A stretch of 64,000 nucleotides of DNA from positions 186,001-250,000 of the forward strand of contig NZ_SACS01000002.1 of NCBI RefSeq assembly GCF_004005945.1, written 5' to 3'. The translations under genes were made by a program, and so were the position numbers. This DNA comes from Rheinheimera riviphila (GTDB lineage: Bacteria > Pseudomonadota > Gammaproteobacteria > Enterobacterales > Alteromonadaceae). Of the stretch, positions 1 to 9,548 are shown piece by piece. The notes below the pieces were generated by a model. It saw only the letters and a program-made list of their open reading frames with translations. It searched no databases and was not told the DNA's origin. The stretch's first letter is position 1; every line of letters starts with the position of its first letter.

Positions 1-781
1 GCGCCAGTACCACCTGCCAGGCTGCCTTGGCTTCGGCGAAGTCACCGCGTTCCTGCGCAATCAATGCCAGCATCGCCAGCGCATCCTGATTACCCGGATC
101 CACTTCCAGCACCCGCCCCAGACTACGGGCGGCTTTTTGCAGATTTTCCGCACTTTCAGTGACCAACAGTGCCTGGGCGTAACTTAATAACAGATTGCTG
201 CGGTCAGGGGTCAGACTCAGTGCCCGTTCAAAAGATTCAATCGCTTCGTCAACTAAACCCTGGGAGAACCAAATCCGTCCCAACACAAACCAGGCCACAG
301 CGTCGTCACCTTCGTTGGCGAGCTTGGTGCGAAGCGCCAGCCCAAACAACGTTACCTCTTTTTCAGAAAGCGGCTCGCCTTTATTCAGTAACGAGCGCTC
401 GCCATAAGACGGTAAATTCTGTTGCGCGGTTTGCCAATCGGCCAGCTGGCGATAATGGCCATTCAGGCCGTAGCCAATAGCAACCACCAGCACGACGACC
501 GACAGCATCGCGAACTCGAGTTTAAAATGCCGTTTTTCAGGTGAGACCAGGCGGTGTTGCTGCTGCGCCAGAAACTGACTTTTTAGCTCCGCAGCGGCGG
601 TAGCAAAATCTTCTTCCGCTAACTCGCCATAATCCCGCGCTTGCACTAACAGTTGCAGGCGTTCACGAAATAACTCTTTTTGGCTTTGATCAGCAGTGGA
701 TTTTGCGCTGCGTGGCCAGAAAATTAACGCCGCGGCACAAAGCAATAACATCAGTGCGGCAAAGATCAGGTTCAAAATCAT
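1..781 (-). CDS. ccmI: CcmI, cytochrome c maturation TPR protein (3' end cut by window)
   Basis: CcmI is the membrane chaperone that captures apocytochrome c and presents it to the CcmF/H haem ligation complex. I translated it by hand from the ATG at 781, which overlaps the ccmH stop (ATGA). About 260 codons are visible before the window edge. Residues 1-22 form a membrane segment ending in FWPR. A second membrane segment lies near residues 90-110, and the cytoplasmic stretch between them is rich in Leu, Glu and Gln. From about residue 160 the helices follow the tetratricopeptide pattern (AWFVLGRIWFSQG, AIESFERALSLTP, LGRVLEVDPGNQDALAMLA). It is the last visible gene of the ccm operon. The C-terminal apocytochrome-binding part lies outside the window. 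Confidence 0.88.
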   Translation of the reverse strand, partial: MILNLIFAALMLLLCAAALIFWPRSAKSTADQSQKELFRERLQLLVQARDYGELAEEDFATAAAELKSQFLAQQQHRLVSPEKRHFKLEFAMLSVVVLVVAIGYGLNGHYRQLADWQTAQQNLPSYGERSLLNKGEPLSEKEVTLFGLALRTKLANEGDDAVAWFVLGRIWFSQGLVDEAIESFERALSLTPDRSNLLLSYAQALLVTESAENLQKAARSLGRVLEVDPGNQDALAMLALIAQERGDFAEAKAAWQVVLA

Positions 782-1260
782 GCTGGTTTATCCCCTGTGT
801 TTGGTTTGACTGTCGCTTCATCAATCATTGCCTGAAGTTCAGCATCGAGTTCTGATGAAACGTCCTCGTTCACCAGCAACTGCTGCTGGTTATTTTTCCG
901 AACCACAAATACCCCCATCCCCAGCACTAACAAAGCTGGCAATAACCACAGCCAAATGGTGCTGAGTTGCAGCGGCGGCTGATAATGCACAAAATCGCCA
1001 TAACGCAGTTTCATATATTCAATCACTTGCGCTTTATCTTGCCCTTGCTGCACCAACTCATAAGTCTTTTTGCGCATATCAACCGCCACCACCGCATTTG
1101 AATCAGCGATATTTTGGTTTTGGCATTTCGGGCAACGGAGTTCATGGGTCAATTCGCGAAACAGAGCCTGCTGTTTAGGATCGGCAAAAGGCAAAATTTC
1201 TTCGGCAGCTAACAAAGGCAAAGTGGTGAAAAAACAGAGCAACAACATCACAATCCGCAT
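778..1260 (-). CDS. ccmH: CcmH, haem lyase subunit with RCPKC thiol motif
   Basis: CcmH is the short thiol-disulfide protein that, with CcmF and CcmG, reduces the haem-binding cysteines of apocytochrome c in the periplasm. It is 160 residues long. A signal/anchor covers residues 1-19, the signature LRCPKCQNQN has its cysteines at 43 and 46, and a C-terminal membrane helix lies near 103-123. It is a stand-alone short CcmH, with the TPR part in the separate ccmI gene, unlike the fused E. coli CcmH. The start is one base after the ccmG stop and the stop overlaps the ccmI start, so translation is probably coupled. Confidence 0.95.
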   Translation of the reverse strand: MRIVMLLLCFFTTLPLLAAEEILPFADPKQQALFRELTHELRCPKCQNQNIADSNAVVAVDMRKKTYELVQQGQDKAQVIEYMKLRYGDFVHYQPPLQLSTIWLWLLPALLVLGMGVFVVRKNNQQQLLVNEDVSSELDAELQAMIDEATVKPNTGDKPA

Positions 1261-1261
1261 G

Positions 1262-1831
1262 TTATTTCCTCACCAGTTGCTGATAGGCTTCAGCCAGCGC
1301 CGGCCAGTTTTGCGGGTTGATATCACCGACATGATGGGCGCGGATCACGCCATCGGCATCGACCAAAAATGTTTCAGGGGCACCGCTGACGCCTAAATCA
1401 AAAATCAGCGTCCGATGTTCGTCCAGCAAATTAAACTGGTACGGATTGCCTTGCTCGCCTAGCTTTTGCTGTACGTCCTTTTGCAAGGCTGGCAGGTCAA
1501 AAGTCTCGCCAAAAGCTGCGTCCAGCGGTTGTACATAATACAAACCAACGATTCGCACCCCTTGCTGGCGAAGCTGCGTTAAAAACGCCAGCTCGGCATT
1601 GCAGGTTGGACACCAGGTGCCCCAGACATTGAGGAAATACGGCTCACCTTTCAGCTCATCTGCGGTTAACAACTTGGTGGGTTGCATCAAATCCGGCAAC
1701 TGAAATTGTGGTAATTGCCGTTCGACCAGCGCAGATCCATGTTGACGCGGATCAGAAAACAAGCCGCTGAACAAAAACATACTCAAGCCAATAAAGAGCG
1801 CAAACGGAATAAAAAATAACAACTTACGCAT
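1262..1831 (-). CDS. ccmG: CcmG/DsbE, thioredoxin-like cytochrome c maturation protein
   Basis: CcmG is a membrane-anchored periplasmic thioredoxin-fold reductant of the Ccm pathway. I start it at the ATG at 1831 ([10 protein letters not shown]), which gives 189 residues. A longer reading to 1906 adds 25 residues inside ccmF with no sign of being real. Residues 1-22 form the membrane anchor, and the redox site W-C-P-T-C has its cysteines at 74 and 77. A Gly-Ala-Pro-Glu-Thr stretch (cis-Pro loop of the fold) follows near residue 150. The start overlaps the end of ccmF by 8 bases. Confidence 0.95.
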   Translation of the reverse strand: MRKLLFFIPFALFIGLSMFLFSGLFSDPRQHGSALVERQLPQFQLPDLMQPTKLLTADELKGEPYFLNVWGTWCPTCNAELAFLTQLRQQGVRIVGLYYVQPLDAAFGETFDLPALQKDVQQKLGEQGNPYQFNLLDEHRTLIFDLGVSGAPETFLVDADGVIRAHHVGDINPQNWPALAEAYQQLVRK

Positions 1832-3803
1832 TGGCTGGCTCCTGCTGCGGTTCCGGTTTATCTGAAGGCTCGCTGCGACGACGATAGCGTTTATCCAGCA
1901 ATGCAATCAGACCACCCAATGCCATGAGCAAACCACCAAGCCAAATCCAGCGCACAAACGGCTTCACATACACCCGCACCGACCAGGACGGCCCAGACAT
2001 TTCCTCACCCAGCGCCACAAATAAATCACGGCTGAGCCTGGCGTGCACGGCCGCTTCGGTCATCACGGTTTTCTGAATGGGATAAAAACGTTTTTCGGCG
2101 TGGAGCTGCGCAACAGGCTGGCCTTGTTCGGTCACGGCGAGTTCAGCCGCCTGACCGCCGTAATTGGCGCCTTTGAGTTCATACACGTCCAGCAACTTAA
2201 ACTCATAACCACCCAGGCTTGCGGTATCGCCAATTTTCATCCGCATATCGGTTTCGATGCTGAGCGTCTTGGTCATCGCCACGCCAATCACCAGCACGGC
2301 AAAACCGATGTGCGCGATGGTCATGCCCCAATGGCTGGCCTGCAACCGGCCAAAACCAGCACTCACGCCACCAAGCTGCTGCATGCGCTGAAAGACTTCG
2401 CCGATCGCTGACATGCCAACCCAGGCGCCCAGCAACATGCCAAGCAATGCCAGATTGGCGGCCAGTTGTTGGAATAACGTCAGATAACCAAGTGCCAAGG
2501 TTAAAGCCGCCAGCAGCACCAGCGTCAAAGGCTTTAATAGCGGCGGCAAGGTTTGCTGCTTCCAGCGTACCCAAGGGCCTAAACCCAGCAGCAAACTGAA
2601 TGGGATCGCTATGTAATAAAACATCTGATCAAAAAACGGCGCGCCGATGGAAATGGAACCAAGGCCAAGTTCTTTATGAAACAGCGGATACATGGTGCCA
2701 AGGAACACTACCAGTGTTGCCGTTAGCAAAAACACGTTATTGCCCCACAGCAATACTTCGCGGCTGAATAACTGGTAACGCGCTTGTGAGCGCACGGCAT
2801 GCATCCGCATTGCATACAAGAATAACGAGCCGCCAACCACCAGCAGGAAAAATATCAATAAATACATACCGCGACTTGGATCGGTGGCAAAAGAATGCAC
2901 CGACACCAGCACCCCGGAGCGCACCAAAAATGCGCCCATCAGGCTTAAGGAAAATGCCGCAATGGCCAACAGCACAGTCCAGGATTTAAAGGTGCCGCGT
3001 TTTTCAGTGACCGCCAGCGAGTGCAATAATGCAGTACCAACCAGCCATGGCATAAAAGAGGCATTTTCAACCGGATCCCAAAACCACCAGCCGCCCCAGC
3101 CAAGCTCGTAATAAGCCCACCAACTGCCGAGCATGATGCCCAAGGTTAAAAACATCCAGGCGGCTAAGGTCCAGGGTCTGGCCCAACGCGCCCAGGTGCT
3201 GTCAAATTTACCGCCAATCAGCGCGGCGATAGCAAATGCAAAGGACACCGCAAAACCAACATAGCCCAGATACAACATCGGCGGATGCACGATCATGCCA
3301 AAATCCTGCAACAGCGGATTTAAATCACGACCTTCCACCGGATAAAACGGCAAACTACGGGCAAACGGATTGGACATAAATAACGAAAAAGCAATAAAAC
3401 CAAGGCAAATGATCCCAAGCACACCCAAAATACGGCCTTGCATCAATAGCGGCAGCGATTTGGAAAAGGTTGCCACTAAGGCCGTCCAGAGCGTGAGCAT
3501 GGTGACCCACAGCAGCATCGAACCTTCGTGCGAGCCAAAACTGGCAGTCATTTTAAAATACCAGGGCAAGGTGGTACTGGAATTACTGGCCACGTTGATC
3601 ACGGTAAAATCACTGTGGAAAAAGGCATAGGTCAGGCAGCCCATGGCGAAAGCGCTCAACAAAAACATGCCGATAGCCAAAGGTTTTGCCAACAACAACG
3701 CGCGTTGATTGGCAACAAAACTGCCGTATAAAGGCACTACCGCCAGCAGCAAGGATAACGCCAGCGCAAAGGTCAGCGCCAGTTGACCAATTTCCGGGAT
3801 CAT
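1824..3803 (-). CDS. ccmF: CcmF, haem lyase core membrane subunit
   Basis: CcmF is the large polytopic subunit that ligates haem, delivered by holo-CcmE, to apocytochrome c. At 659 residues it has the normal length for the family. Many hydrophobic helices are visible, and the WWD haem-handling motif ([16 protein letters not shown]) lies around residues 235-250. Conserved family stretches include [11 protein letters not shown] near residue 90 and [13 protein letters not shown] near 172. The C-terminus is a short basic tail. The start overlaps the ccmE stop by 4 bases (ATGA), in keeping with one long ccm transcript. Confidence 0.97.
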   Translation of the reverse strand: MIPEIGQLALTFALALSLLLAVVPLYGSFVANQRALLLAKPLAIGMFLLSAFAMGCLTYAFFHSDFTVINVASNSSTTLPWYFKMTASFGSHEGSMLLWVTMLTLWTALVATFSKSLPLLMQGRILGVLGIICLGFIAFSLFMSNPFARSLPFYPVEGRDLNPLLQDFGMIVHPPMLYLGYVGFAVSFAFAIAALIGGKFDSTWARWARPWTLAAWMFLTLGIMLGSWWAYYELGWGGWWFWDPVENASFMPWLVGTALLHSLAVTEKRGTFKSWTVLLAIAAFSLSLMGAFLVRSGVLVSVHSFATDPSRGMYLLIFFLLVVGGSLFLYAMRMHAVRSQARYQLFSREVLLWGNNVFLLTATLVVFLGTMYPLFHKELGLGSISIGAPFFDQMFYYIAIPFSLLLGLGPWVRWKQQTLPPLLKPLTLVLLAALTLALGYLTLFQQLAANLALLGMLLGAWVGMSAIGEVFQRMQQLGGVSAGFGRLQASHWGMTIAHIGFAVLVIGVAMTKTLSIETDMRMKIGDTASLGGYEFKLLDVYELKGANYGGQAAELAVTEQGQPVAQLHAEKRFYPIQKTVMTEAAVHARLSRDLFVALGEEMSGPSWSVRVYVKPFVRWIWLGGLLMALGGLIALLDKRYRRRSEPSDKPEPQQEPANA

Positions 3804-4375
3804 TGCTTCGCCTCAGTTGCTGGTTTTGGTTGCTGGGACGATTGATCTGGTTCGGTTTTTGTCGGATAGCTTTGCGATGGATAATTTTGCGCCGGGTATG
3901 TTTGTTGCGGGGAATTTTTTGAAGGCGGCACATGTTTAATGCCTTTCATCGCCGCAGCGACTTCCGGTGGCATATAGTCTTCATCGTGCTTGGCCAGCAC
4001 TTCAGTGGCCGCGATATTGGTGGCATCCAACAAAGTGCCTTGGGCGACGATGCCCTGCCCTTCGCGGAACAAGTCTGGCAAAATACCTTCATAATGCACT
4101 GTGACAATAGGCCCGGTATCGACCAGATCAAAGCTGACTTTTAACGTCGTTTCATCGCGTTTTACCGAACCTGGCACCACCATGCCACCAATCCGTAATC
4201 TTTGGCCTGGTACCGGTTTGACCTTGTCTTTACCAATGCCTTCCAGCAACTGGCTTGGCGTGTAGAACAAATCGACATTTTCCTGCAATGCATACAACAT
4301 CGCACCAACAGCACCACTTAATAACAACAAAATGGCACTGACTGCCATCAGCCGCTGTTTACGTCTTGGATTCAT
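3800..4375 (-). CDS. ccmE: CcmE, haem chaperone
   Basis: CcmE binds haem covalently in the periplasm and passes it to CcmF. It is 191 residues long. An N-terminal membrane anchor lies at 8-30, followed by a beta-barrel domain. The haem-binding histidine is at residue 130 in [12 protein letters not shown], with Tyr134 four residues later, the same spacing and numbering as in E. coli. The C-terminal tail from about residue 150 is rich in Pro, Gln, Ser and Tyr with a loose repeat ([14 protein letters not shown]). It is probably disordered. The gene overlaps ccmD and ccmF by 4 bases on each side. Confidence 0.96.
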   Translation of the reverse strand: MNPRRKQRLMAVSAILLLLSGAVGAMLYALQENVDLFYTPSQLLEGIGKDKVKPVPGQRLRIGGMVVPGSVKRDETTLKVSFDLVDTGPIVTVHYEGILPDLFREGQGIVAQGTLLDATNIAATEVLAKHDEDYMPPEVAAAMKGIKHVPPSKNSPQQTYPAQNYPSQSYPTKTEPDQSSQQPKPATEAKQ

Positions 4376-4608
4376 GCCGACTGCTCCTGTTTTTGTTGCT
4401 CTGACTGCTGAAGTAACTGTTGCTGTACCCTGAATTCTCTGGCTTGTTTAGCAGCAATTCCCTTCAGGATCTGCCGGTGTCCAGACTGACTAAACCACCA
4501 TAACAGCCCAAGCAAGGCGAAAGTAACGCCAAAAGATAACCAGACAAACAGGCTATAACCGCCCATCGCAAAAAATGCATTCCAGGAAGAAAAATGTAAC
4601 TCTGGCAT
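4372..4608 (-). CDS. ccmD: CcmD, small membrane protein
   Basis: CcmD is a single-pass protein that helps release holo-CcmE from the CcmABC complex. It is 78 residues long. The family hallmark is visible at the N-terminus ([20 protein letters not shown]), followed by one membrane helix up to about residue 42 and a basic, Gln-rich cytoplasmic tail. The position between ccmC and ccmE, with a 4-base overlap into ccmE, supports the call as much as the sequence does. Confidence 0.92.
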   Translation of the reverse strand: MPELHFSSWNAFFAMGGYSLFVWLSFGVTFALLGLLWWFSQSGHRQILKGIAAKQAREFRVQQQLLQQSEQQKQEQSA

Positions 4609-4612
4609 CTGC

Positions 4613-5362
4613 TTACTCCCCTTTCACCGCTGAAGCCGCCAGTTGTCGCACCCAGGGCCTATGTTGCTCGTTTTGTAAAATCGCTGTTTTCAGCCGCAGA
4701 CAAGTCAAAGCTGCCAACCATAAACCAAAAGCCAGGATCGAAATCAGTAACGGCCACAACATGCTGGCGTCAATCGAAGGTTTGGCAAATTTGGTGATAG
4801 TGGCGCCCTGATGCAGTGTGTTCCACCATTCCACTGAAAAGTGAATGATCGGCAGATTCACCACCCCGACAATCGCCAATAATGCCGAAGCTTTGGCGCC
4901 GGTTTGCCGATCAGCAAAAGCACCAGACAACGCAATCACGCCTAAATACAAAAACAATAAAATCAGCTCTGAGGTAAGGCGCGCATCCCACACCCACCAG
5001 GTACCCCACATCGGTTTGCCCCAGGCGGCGCCGGTAAAAAGCGCTATCACGGTAAATACCGCGCCAATCGGCGCAATAGCACCAACGGCCCACTGCGCCG
5101 CTTTCACCTGCCACACCAGCGCTATCAAGGCGGCAATCGCCATGCTGCTGTACGCGCCCATCGACCAAATCGCCGAAGGCACATGAATATGAATGATCCG
5201 GTAACTGTCGCCCTGCTGATAATCGGCCGGGGTAAAAGCCAATCCCCAGACGGTACCAAGCAGCAAAGTTGCCACTGCTGCAGTCATTAACCAAGGGAAC
5301 CATAACCCGCAAATTCGGTACAATGTTTCTGGTTTTGCATATGGATCAAGCCACTTAAACAT
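4613..5362 (-). CDS. ccmC: CcmC, haem transfer protein
   Basis: CcmC attaches haem to CcmE on the periplasmic side as part of the CcmABCD complex. It is 249 residues long with six hydrophobic segments. The haem-ligand region HIHVPSAIWSMGAY begins near residue 58, and the WWD motif GTWWVWDARLTSELI lies near 120-135. The start at 5362 follows ccmB by one base, and the gene ends 4 bases before ccmD, so it sits in the middle of a tightly packed operon. Confidence 0.96.
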   Translation of the reverse strand: MFKWLDPYAKPETLYRICGLWFPWLMTAAVATLLLGTVWGLAFTPADYQQGDSYRIIHIHVPSAIWSMGAYSSMAIAALIALVWQVKAAQWAVGAIAPIGAVFTVIALFTGAAWGKPMWGTWWVWDARLTSELILLFLYLGVIALSGAFADRQTGAKASALLAIVGVVNLPIIHFSVEWWNTLHQGATITKFAKPSIDASMLWPLLISILAFGLWLAALTCLRLKTAILQNEQHRPWVRQLAASAVKGE

Positions 5363-5363
5363 A

Positions 5364-6029
5364 TCACCCCACGTTTAGTTTTAATGCTTTAAGCACGGCC
5401 AGCGGCACCAGTGCCAGCGCCAGACATAACATAGCGCTTAATACGGCCAGTTGTCCCGAATAGTCCAAACCAAGACTGGCTTGATCCACCGCGGCACTGG
5501 CAAAAATAAGCAGCGGAATATACAAAGGTAAAATCAGTAACGCCAGCAAAATGCCACCTTTGTCGGCAGAAAGTGTTAAGGCCGCGCCGAGTGCTGCTAA
5601 TAAATTCAGCAGCGGTGTGCCAAGCAGCAAAGTCAGTAATACCGCCAGCCAGGCCGCGCTATCCAGCCCTAACAATAATGCAATCAGCGGCGACATCAAT
5701 AACAGCGGCAAAGCGGTACTACACCAGCTGCTGACAATTTTTGCCAGCACATAAGCCAACAGCGGTTGTTCAGCGGCGACCAACTGCTCCAGCACGCCCT
5801 GGCGAAAATCGTCTTTAAATAACCGCTCCGCCCCGAGCAGCACACTAAGCAATGCCGCAATCCAGATAATGCCCGGGGCAATTTCTGCCAGCAAATTGGG
5901 CTTGGCGCCAATGCCGAGCGGAAACAGGGTTAACACGATCAGGAAAAACATCAGCGGATTCAGCCAATCGGCCTTTTGCCGCGCCAATAACCGCCATTCA
6001 CGGACAAAAGCTGCTTTAAACATCACCAT
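5364..6029 (-). CDS. ccmB: CcmB, haem ABC transporter permease subunit
   Basis: CcmB is the membrane permease of the CcmABCD complex, which uses ATP hydrolysis to release holo-CcmE. I start at 6029 (MVMFKAAFVREW), about 11 bases after a TTGGAG ribosome site, which gives 221 residues, the family norm. The next ATG at 6023 is the alternative. Upstream extension to 6266 only reads ccmA in another frame. Family stretches FFLIVLTLFPLGIG and GIIWIAALLSVLLGAERLFKDD are visible near residues 27-75, and six hydrophobic helices follow. The start lies inside the end of ccmA. Confidence 0.94.
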   Translation of the reverse strand: MVMFKAAFVREWRLLARQKADWLNPLMFFLIVLTLFPLGIGAKPNLLAEIAPGIIWIAALLSVLLGAERLFKDDFRQGVLEQLVAAEQPLLAYVLAKIVSSWCSTALPLLLMSPLIALLLGLDSAAWLAVLLTLLLGTPLLNLLAALGAALTLSADKGGILLALLILPLYIPLLIFASAAVDQASLGLDYSGQLAVLSAMLCLALALVPLAVLKALKLNVG

Positions 6030-6670
6030 CGGTAAGCAAGCTCCAACAATTGGGCTGCAGGAAATTGCTGTGTCAGTGGCTGATGGGTGGTCAGAATGAT
6101 GGCGCCGCCGCTGGCAAGATGCTCGGTAAACTTTTGCTGTAACAGCAAAATCGCTGATTGATCCAGCGCAGTAAAAGGCTCGTCTAGAATCCATAACGGA
6201 CGGTTGGTCAGCCATAATCTGGCTAAAGAGACCCGGCGCTGCTGGCCCGCCGATAACAGCTGACATGGGATATCTTCCAGTCCAGCCAAACCTAAAGTTG
6301 CCAGCACCTGATAACCATCTGTGGGGGCAAGGCCAAAAGCTGCTTGCCAGAATTCTAAATGTTCAAGGGCAGTTAATTGCGGTTGGATGCCACTTAAGTG
6401 GCCGATAAAACACAGGTTTTGTGGAAAGTCACTTTCTGTAAGTGGCAGGTTTTGCCAGAGTACTTCGCCATCGTCTGGCTGGCCGAGACCGGCCAGAATG
6501 CGTAACAAACTGCTTTTGCCAGCACCGTTTTTTCCGCCAATCTGTAATAGCTGGCCCGCCGTCAATTCTAGGTTGACAGCTTCGAACAAAATGCGGTCCT
6601 GACGAACACAACAAAGATTGCTGGCAGTTAACACGGGGTCGGCGCTACTCTTCGAAAAAACAGCGCGCAT
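6023..6670 (-). CDS. ccmA: CcmA, haem ABC transporter ATPase
   Basis: CcmA is the ATP-binding subunit of CcmABCD. It is 215 residues long. The Walker A motif GGKNGAGKSS lies at residues 45-54, the ABC signature LSAGQQRRVSLARL near 140-153, and Walker B LWILDEPFTALD near 160-171, followed by a switch His in LTTHQ. It is the first gene of the ccm operon. The intergenic space to the divergent FliK-like gene (about 66 bases) should carry the operon promoter, but I see no convincing sigma-70 hexamers there. An internal start slightly downstream is possible. Confidence 0.94.
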   Translation of the reverse strand: MRAVFSKSSADPVLTASNLCCVRQDRILFEAVNLELTAGQLLQIGGKNGAGKSSLLRILAGLGQPDDGEVLWQNLPLTESDFPQNLCFIGHLSGIQPQLTALEHLEFWQAAFGLAPTDGYQVLATLGLAGLEDIPCQLLSAGQQRRVSLARLWLTNRPLWILDEPFTALDQSAILLLQQKFTEHLASGGAIILTTHQPLTQQFPAAQLLELAYRW

Positions 6671-6736
6671 CTTAGCATATTGGCAGTAGAATACGAATGC
6701 GCTATAACCTTGATAGCCGAAGCAATAGCCGGAAAT

Positions 6737-8719
6737 ATGAACCAGATCAATCTTGATGCGTTATTACAGATTGGCTCAGGCAGGACCCAACCCATCCTGC
6801 AAAGTCTGAAACTGACACCTGATACTTTGTATCAGGCGCTGCTGAATATTGGCTCGGATGGCGCAGGTCAACTGCATGTAGCAACCCCCCAAGGCCCGGT
6901 GCAAATTCAGTTAACGCCGCAACAAACTGCTTTGTTGTTGCAAGCAACGTCGCAGTCACCAGCGGCACTACAAAATCAGCAGGTTGCGAATCAGGCACTG
7001 GCGACACAGGTCACTTTAAATGGCCAATTGCAAGGTCAGCTTTCCGGCTCACATTCGGGGCTAATGCCGGGTCAGCAAGCGCCTACCAATACACAACTGC
7101 AACTCCAATTGCAGCTGCAACCGGGCACACAAGGCCAACTGCAAATCCAATCCCAGCAAGCGCCGGTAAATATTGCGTTGCAGCCATCACAATTGCTGCA
7201 ACTGCTCGGCGCCCAACAGCAACAATCGCTGACCATACTGGTGCAGCTGCAACGCCAGCAACAACAGCTCGTACTGACCTTGCCAAATCAGCAGCAGTTA
7301 CAACTACCGGCCAGCTGGCTTGATGGCGCTGCCGACTGGCCGATGCAACAACCGAAATTGGCGCAGCTGACGGTGCAACTGGTGCAAGGGCAACTTAAAA
7401 TCAGTGTCTCGGTGCAGGATGCGCCGGCAGAGCGGAGTCAACCAAGCGCAGACACCACAAAACAAGTGACCGATCACATAAAGGCCAGCGCGCAGACGGG
7501 TACCATCACGCCCGACAAGCTTGTAGCCGCCACCCCACAAATTGCAGCGGCCAACCAAAGCCAGAAACCACAAGTGTTGACTGCCGCACAGACCATCGCC
7601 TTGTTACCGGTGTTGGCAAAAGCGCTGCAGCCAGACCGAATATCTTCAGACGGTAGCCAGTTACAATTGGGAAAACTGGAACTGCCGTCTACCAACACCA
7701 AAACGGCTTCCCTACCAAACTGGCAACTTCAGGCGATGCCGGTCACCGGAAAAACGCCATCCTGGCAATTGCAACTCAGTGCCGATCCAACCGCAGCGAT
7801 GCAAATAAAAGTTGAAAGCACGGCACTGAACAGAGCCATTCAATGGCAATCGTCACCATCAGCGGCACAAGTCAATCCGCCACAGCCGAAAATCGCGGTC
7901 GATGTCAGTAACGCCTGGCGGCAATGGCTGCCGCTGCAAAACCCAACGGTCGACCCGCTATTGGAACTACCGGAGCTACCGCCAGCTGTGCTCGCCATTT
8001 TAAAAGAACTTAAAGCGCAGACACTGGATACCTCTCGGCCCATTTTGCAAACTCAGTTGCAGCAGCAGCTTACGGCAGCATTGCAATTTAATCCGCTGCA
8101 ACAACTCAGCCAGACCCCCAGCAGTGCCAGTACGCTGGCGGCTGCGTTGCAACTTTTGTTAGGACGGCTAGGTAATCAGCCGACAGCAGAGGTGAAATCC
8201 AGCCCGGCGCAACGGCTGCAAAATCTGGTGGCCCAGCTGGATCAAACCCAATCCAGTCAATTGCTAAAACAACTGGCCGGGCATGCCAGCAAAATGCAAG
8301 GCGCGCAGTTCGCCACCGCCGAACAAGCACAAACCCCACAACAGCACCAGCAGCTCTATATTCAGTTACCGTTGGTGCAACAAGGCGAGAGCCGCTTTGC
8401 CGAGTTGGCTTTGACCGAGCGGGAAGCGGATGGTAAAGCCGGTGAAGCCAAACGGATGCAATGGCAGCTGACGATGAAATTTGATTTAGCTGCTGCCGGA
8501 CATTTATTGGTACAAGTACGGTTGACCGGACTGGAAGTCAGTTTGCAGTTTTACGCCGAGCAAGCGACCGTGGTCAGTAGCGCGGAGCAATTTTTGCCGC
8601 TGCTCAAAGACCGGCTAAAAATGCAGGGGCTTGCGGTGACCGAAGCCCAATGCCAGCTTGGCAAAATTCCGGAGCAGTTGTTTGCCCGCAGCAACAGTTT
8701 ATTGGCGGTACGGGTATGA
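6737..8719 (+). CDS. FliK-like protein, Gln-rich, with hook-length-control C-terminal domain
   Basis: FliK-type proteins measure hook length and trigger the substrate switch of the flagellar export gate through FlhB. I start at 6737 (MNQINLDALLQIG), giving 660 residues. A 19-codon extension to 6680 would use a poor start inside the divergent promoter region. Residues 60-250 are extremely Gln/Leu-rich and low-complexity. The last 90 residues fit the FliK C-terminal fold, with alternating hydrophobic strands (GHLLVQVRLTGLEVSLQFYAE) and a final helix (FLPLLKDRLKMQGLAV). It overlaps the downstream FlhB2-like gene by ATGA. No other flagellar gene is nearby, so its real partner is uncertain. Confidence 0.75.
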   Translation: MNQINLDALLQIGSGRTQPILQSLKLTPDTLYQALLNIGSDGAGQLHVATPQGPVQIQLTPQQTALLLQATSQSPAALQNQQVANQALATQVTLNGQLQGQLSGSHSGLMPGQQAPTNTQLQLQLQLQPGTQGQLQIQSQQAPVNIALQPSQLLQLLGAQQQQSLTILVQLQRQQQQLVLTLPNQQQLQLPASWLDGAADWPMQQPKLAQLTVQLVQGQLKISVSVQDAPAERSQPSADTTKQVTDHIKASAQTGTITPDKLVAATPQIAAANQSQKPQVLTAAQTIALLPVLAKALQPDRISSDGSQLQLGKLELPSTNTKTASLPNWQLQAMPVTGKTPSWQLQLSADPTAAMQIKVESTALNRAIQWQSSPSAAQVNPPQPKIAVDVSNAWRQWLPLQNPTVDPLLELPELPPAVLAILKELKAQTLDTSRPILQTQLQQQLTAALQFNPLQQLSQTPSSASTLAAALQLLLGRLGNQPTAEVKSSPAQRLQNLVAQLDQTQSSQLLKQLAGHASKMQGAQFATAEQAQTPQQHQQLYIQLPLVQQGESRFAELALTEREADGKAGEAKRMQWQLTMKFDLAAAGHLLVQVRLTGLEVSLQFYAEQATVVSSAEQFLPLLKDRLKMQGLAVTEAQCQLGKIPEQLFARSNSLLAVRV

Positions 8720-9039
8720 CTGACAAAAGTTATAACAAAACCAACAACGACAAGGCCGCCATTGCCCTGCACTACGATGGCCAATCAGCCCCCAAAATTG
8801 TCGCCAAAGGCCATGGCGAGTTGGCTGATGAAATTATCGCGCTAGCGCGGGAACACGGCGTGTTGATCCACGAAGATGAAGAACTCAGCAAACTGCTGCG
8901 GCAAATTGAACTTGGTGATCAAATCCCCAAAGAGCTGTACCTGCTGATCGCGGAACTGATTGCCTTTTCTTATGTGCTACAAGGCAAATTCCCGGATCAG
9001 TGGACCAATATTCACCAGCGGATTGATTTAAAAACTTAA
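8716..9039 (+). CDS. FlhB C-terminal-domain-like protein (FlhB2/EscU type)
   Basis: This 107-residue protein matches only the cytoplasmic export-switch domain of FlhB/YscU, without the membrane part. Residues 11-95 follow the family pattern (AAIALHYDGQSAPKIVAKGHG, ALAREHGVLIHEDEELSKLL, IPKELYLLIAELIAFSYVL). The self-cleavage Asn-Pro-Thr-His motif of true FlhB is absent, as usual for this free-standing relative. The start at 8716 overlaps the FliK-like stop (ATGA), so the two are surely co-translated. Pairing a FliK-like with an FlhB-switch-like protein suggests they interact, as FliK and FlhB do in flagella. That is inference. Confidence 0.85.
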   Translation: MTDKSYNKTNNDKAAIALHYDGQSAPKIVAKGHGELADEIIALAREHGVLIHEDEELSKLLRQIELGDQIPKELYLLIAELIAFSYVLQGKFPDQWTNIHQRIDLKT

Positions 9040-9124
9040 TTCCATATTTGAAAAAACGATTCGAATTTGTCGCGACAACAACTCACAACAGTACTGTTTT
9101 CAGCTCAATGTCCCCAAATTTACC

Positions 9125-9150
9125 GAAAGGTCGAAAAAATCCGACTTTTC
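9125..9150 (+). terminator. Possible terminator after the FliK/FlhB2-like pair
   Basis: A nine-pair stem with one G-T wobble (GAAAGGTCG at 9125-9133, CGACTTTTC at 9142-9150) encloses an A-rich loop. The run of T is short and broken, so termination would be weak. It lies 86 bases after the FlhB2-like stop. The rest of 9040-9288 is AT-rich and holds no gene I can support. It presumably carries the promoter of the next small gene. Confidence 0.4.
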
Positions 9151-9288
9151 TTGCAGAACATAAAAAATAAATTCACTTTGAAATTGTGCGCTTAGGTTTA
9201 AATACAACTGGTCGGAGATCTGCAAAGCTAAAATCATCGTCTAACCTGATAAGTCTTGACTGAATATCAACTGAATGAGGACCAAGCG

Positions 9289-9483
9289 ATGAATGTGCAG
9301 GATCTGAAACTCGGCATGTTGTGCCAAAGTAAAAAAGGCGTTGGGATCGTCAGCTGGATTGATGCTCAGGACCGAGCCGTGTACCTACAGGATATTCATG
9401 ACAACCAACAGCATTTTGCCATTAGCTTTGAAGATTTGCAGGACGAGCCTCAGATCCATCAGGCCTCAGATACGTATTATTAA
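9289..9483 (+). CDS. Small acidic protein of unknown function
   Basis: This is a 64-residue protein I do not recognise. The ATG at 9289 has a good ribosome site (GAGGA, 8 bases upstream), which decides it over a TTG at 9256. The N-terminal half (MNVQDLKLGMLCQSKKGVGIVSW) looks like a small beta-barrel or SH3-like fold with a Gly-Val-Gly-Ile turn. The C-terminal half is acidic. There is no membrane segment or signal. It is a single-gene unit, followed by its own terminator at 9549. Confidence 0.7.
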   Translation: MNVQDLKLGMLCQSKKGVGIVSWIDAQDRAVYLQDIHDNQQHFAISFEDLQDEPQIHQASDTYY

Positions 9484-9548
9484 CTGAATTGGTGAGTAAG
9501 CACTTATCCGAATAACCCAATTTAGTTCCGACTGAATTCTCCGTTCAT

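Noticed and set aside
6029-6266. An 80-residue N-terminal extension of CcmB
   Set aside because: It only reads the ccmA gene in another frame. The family length and ribosome site favour 6029.
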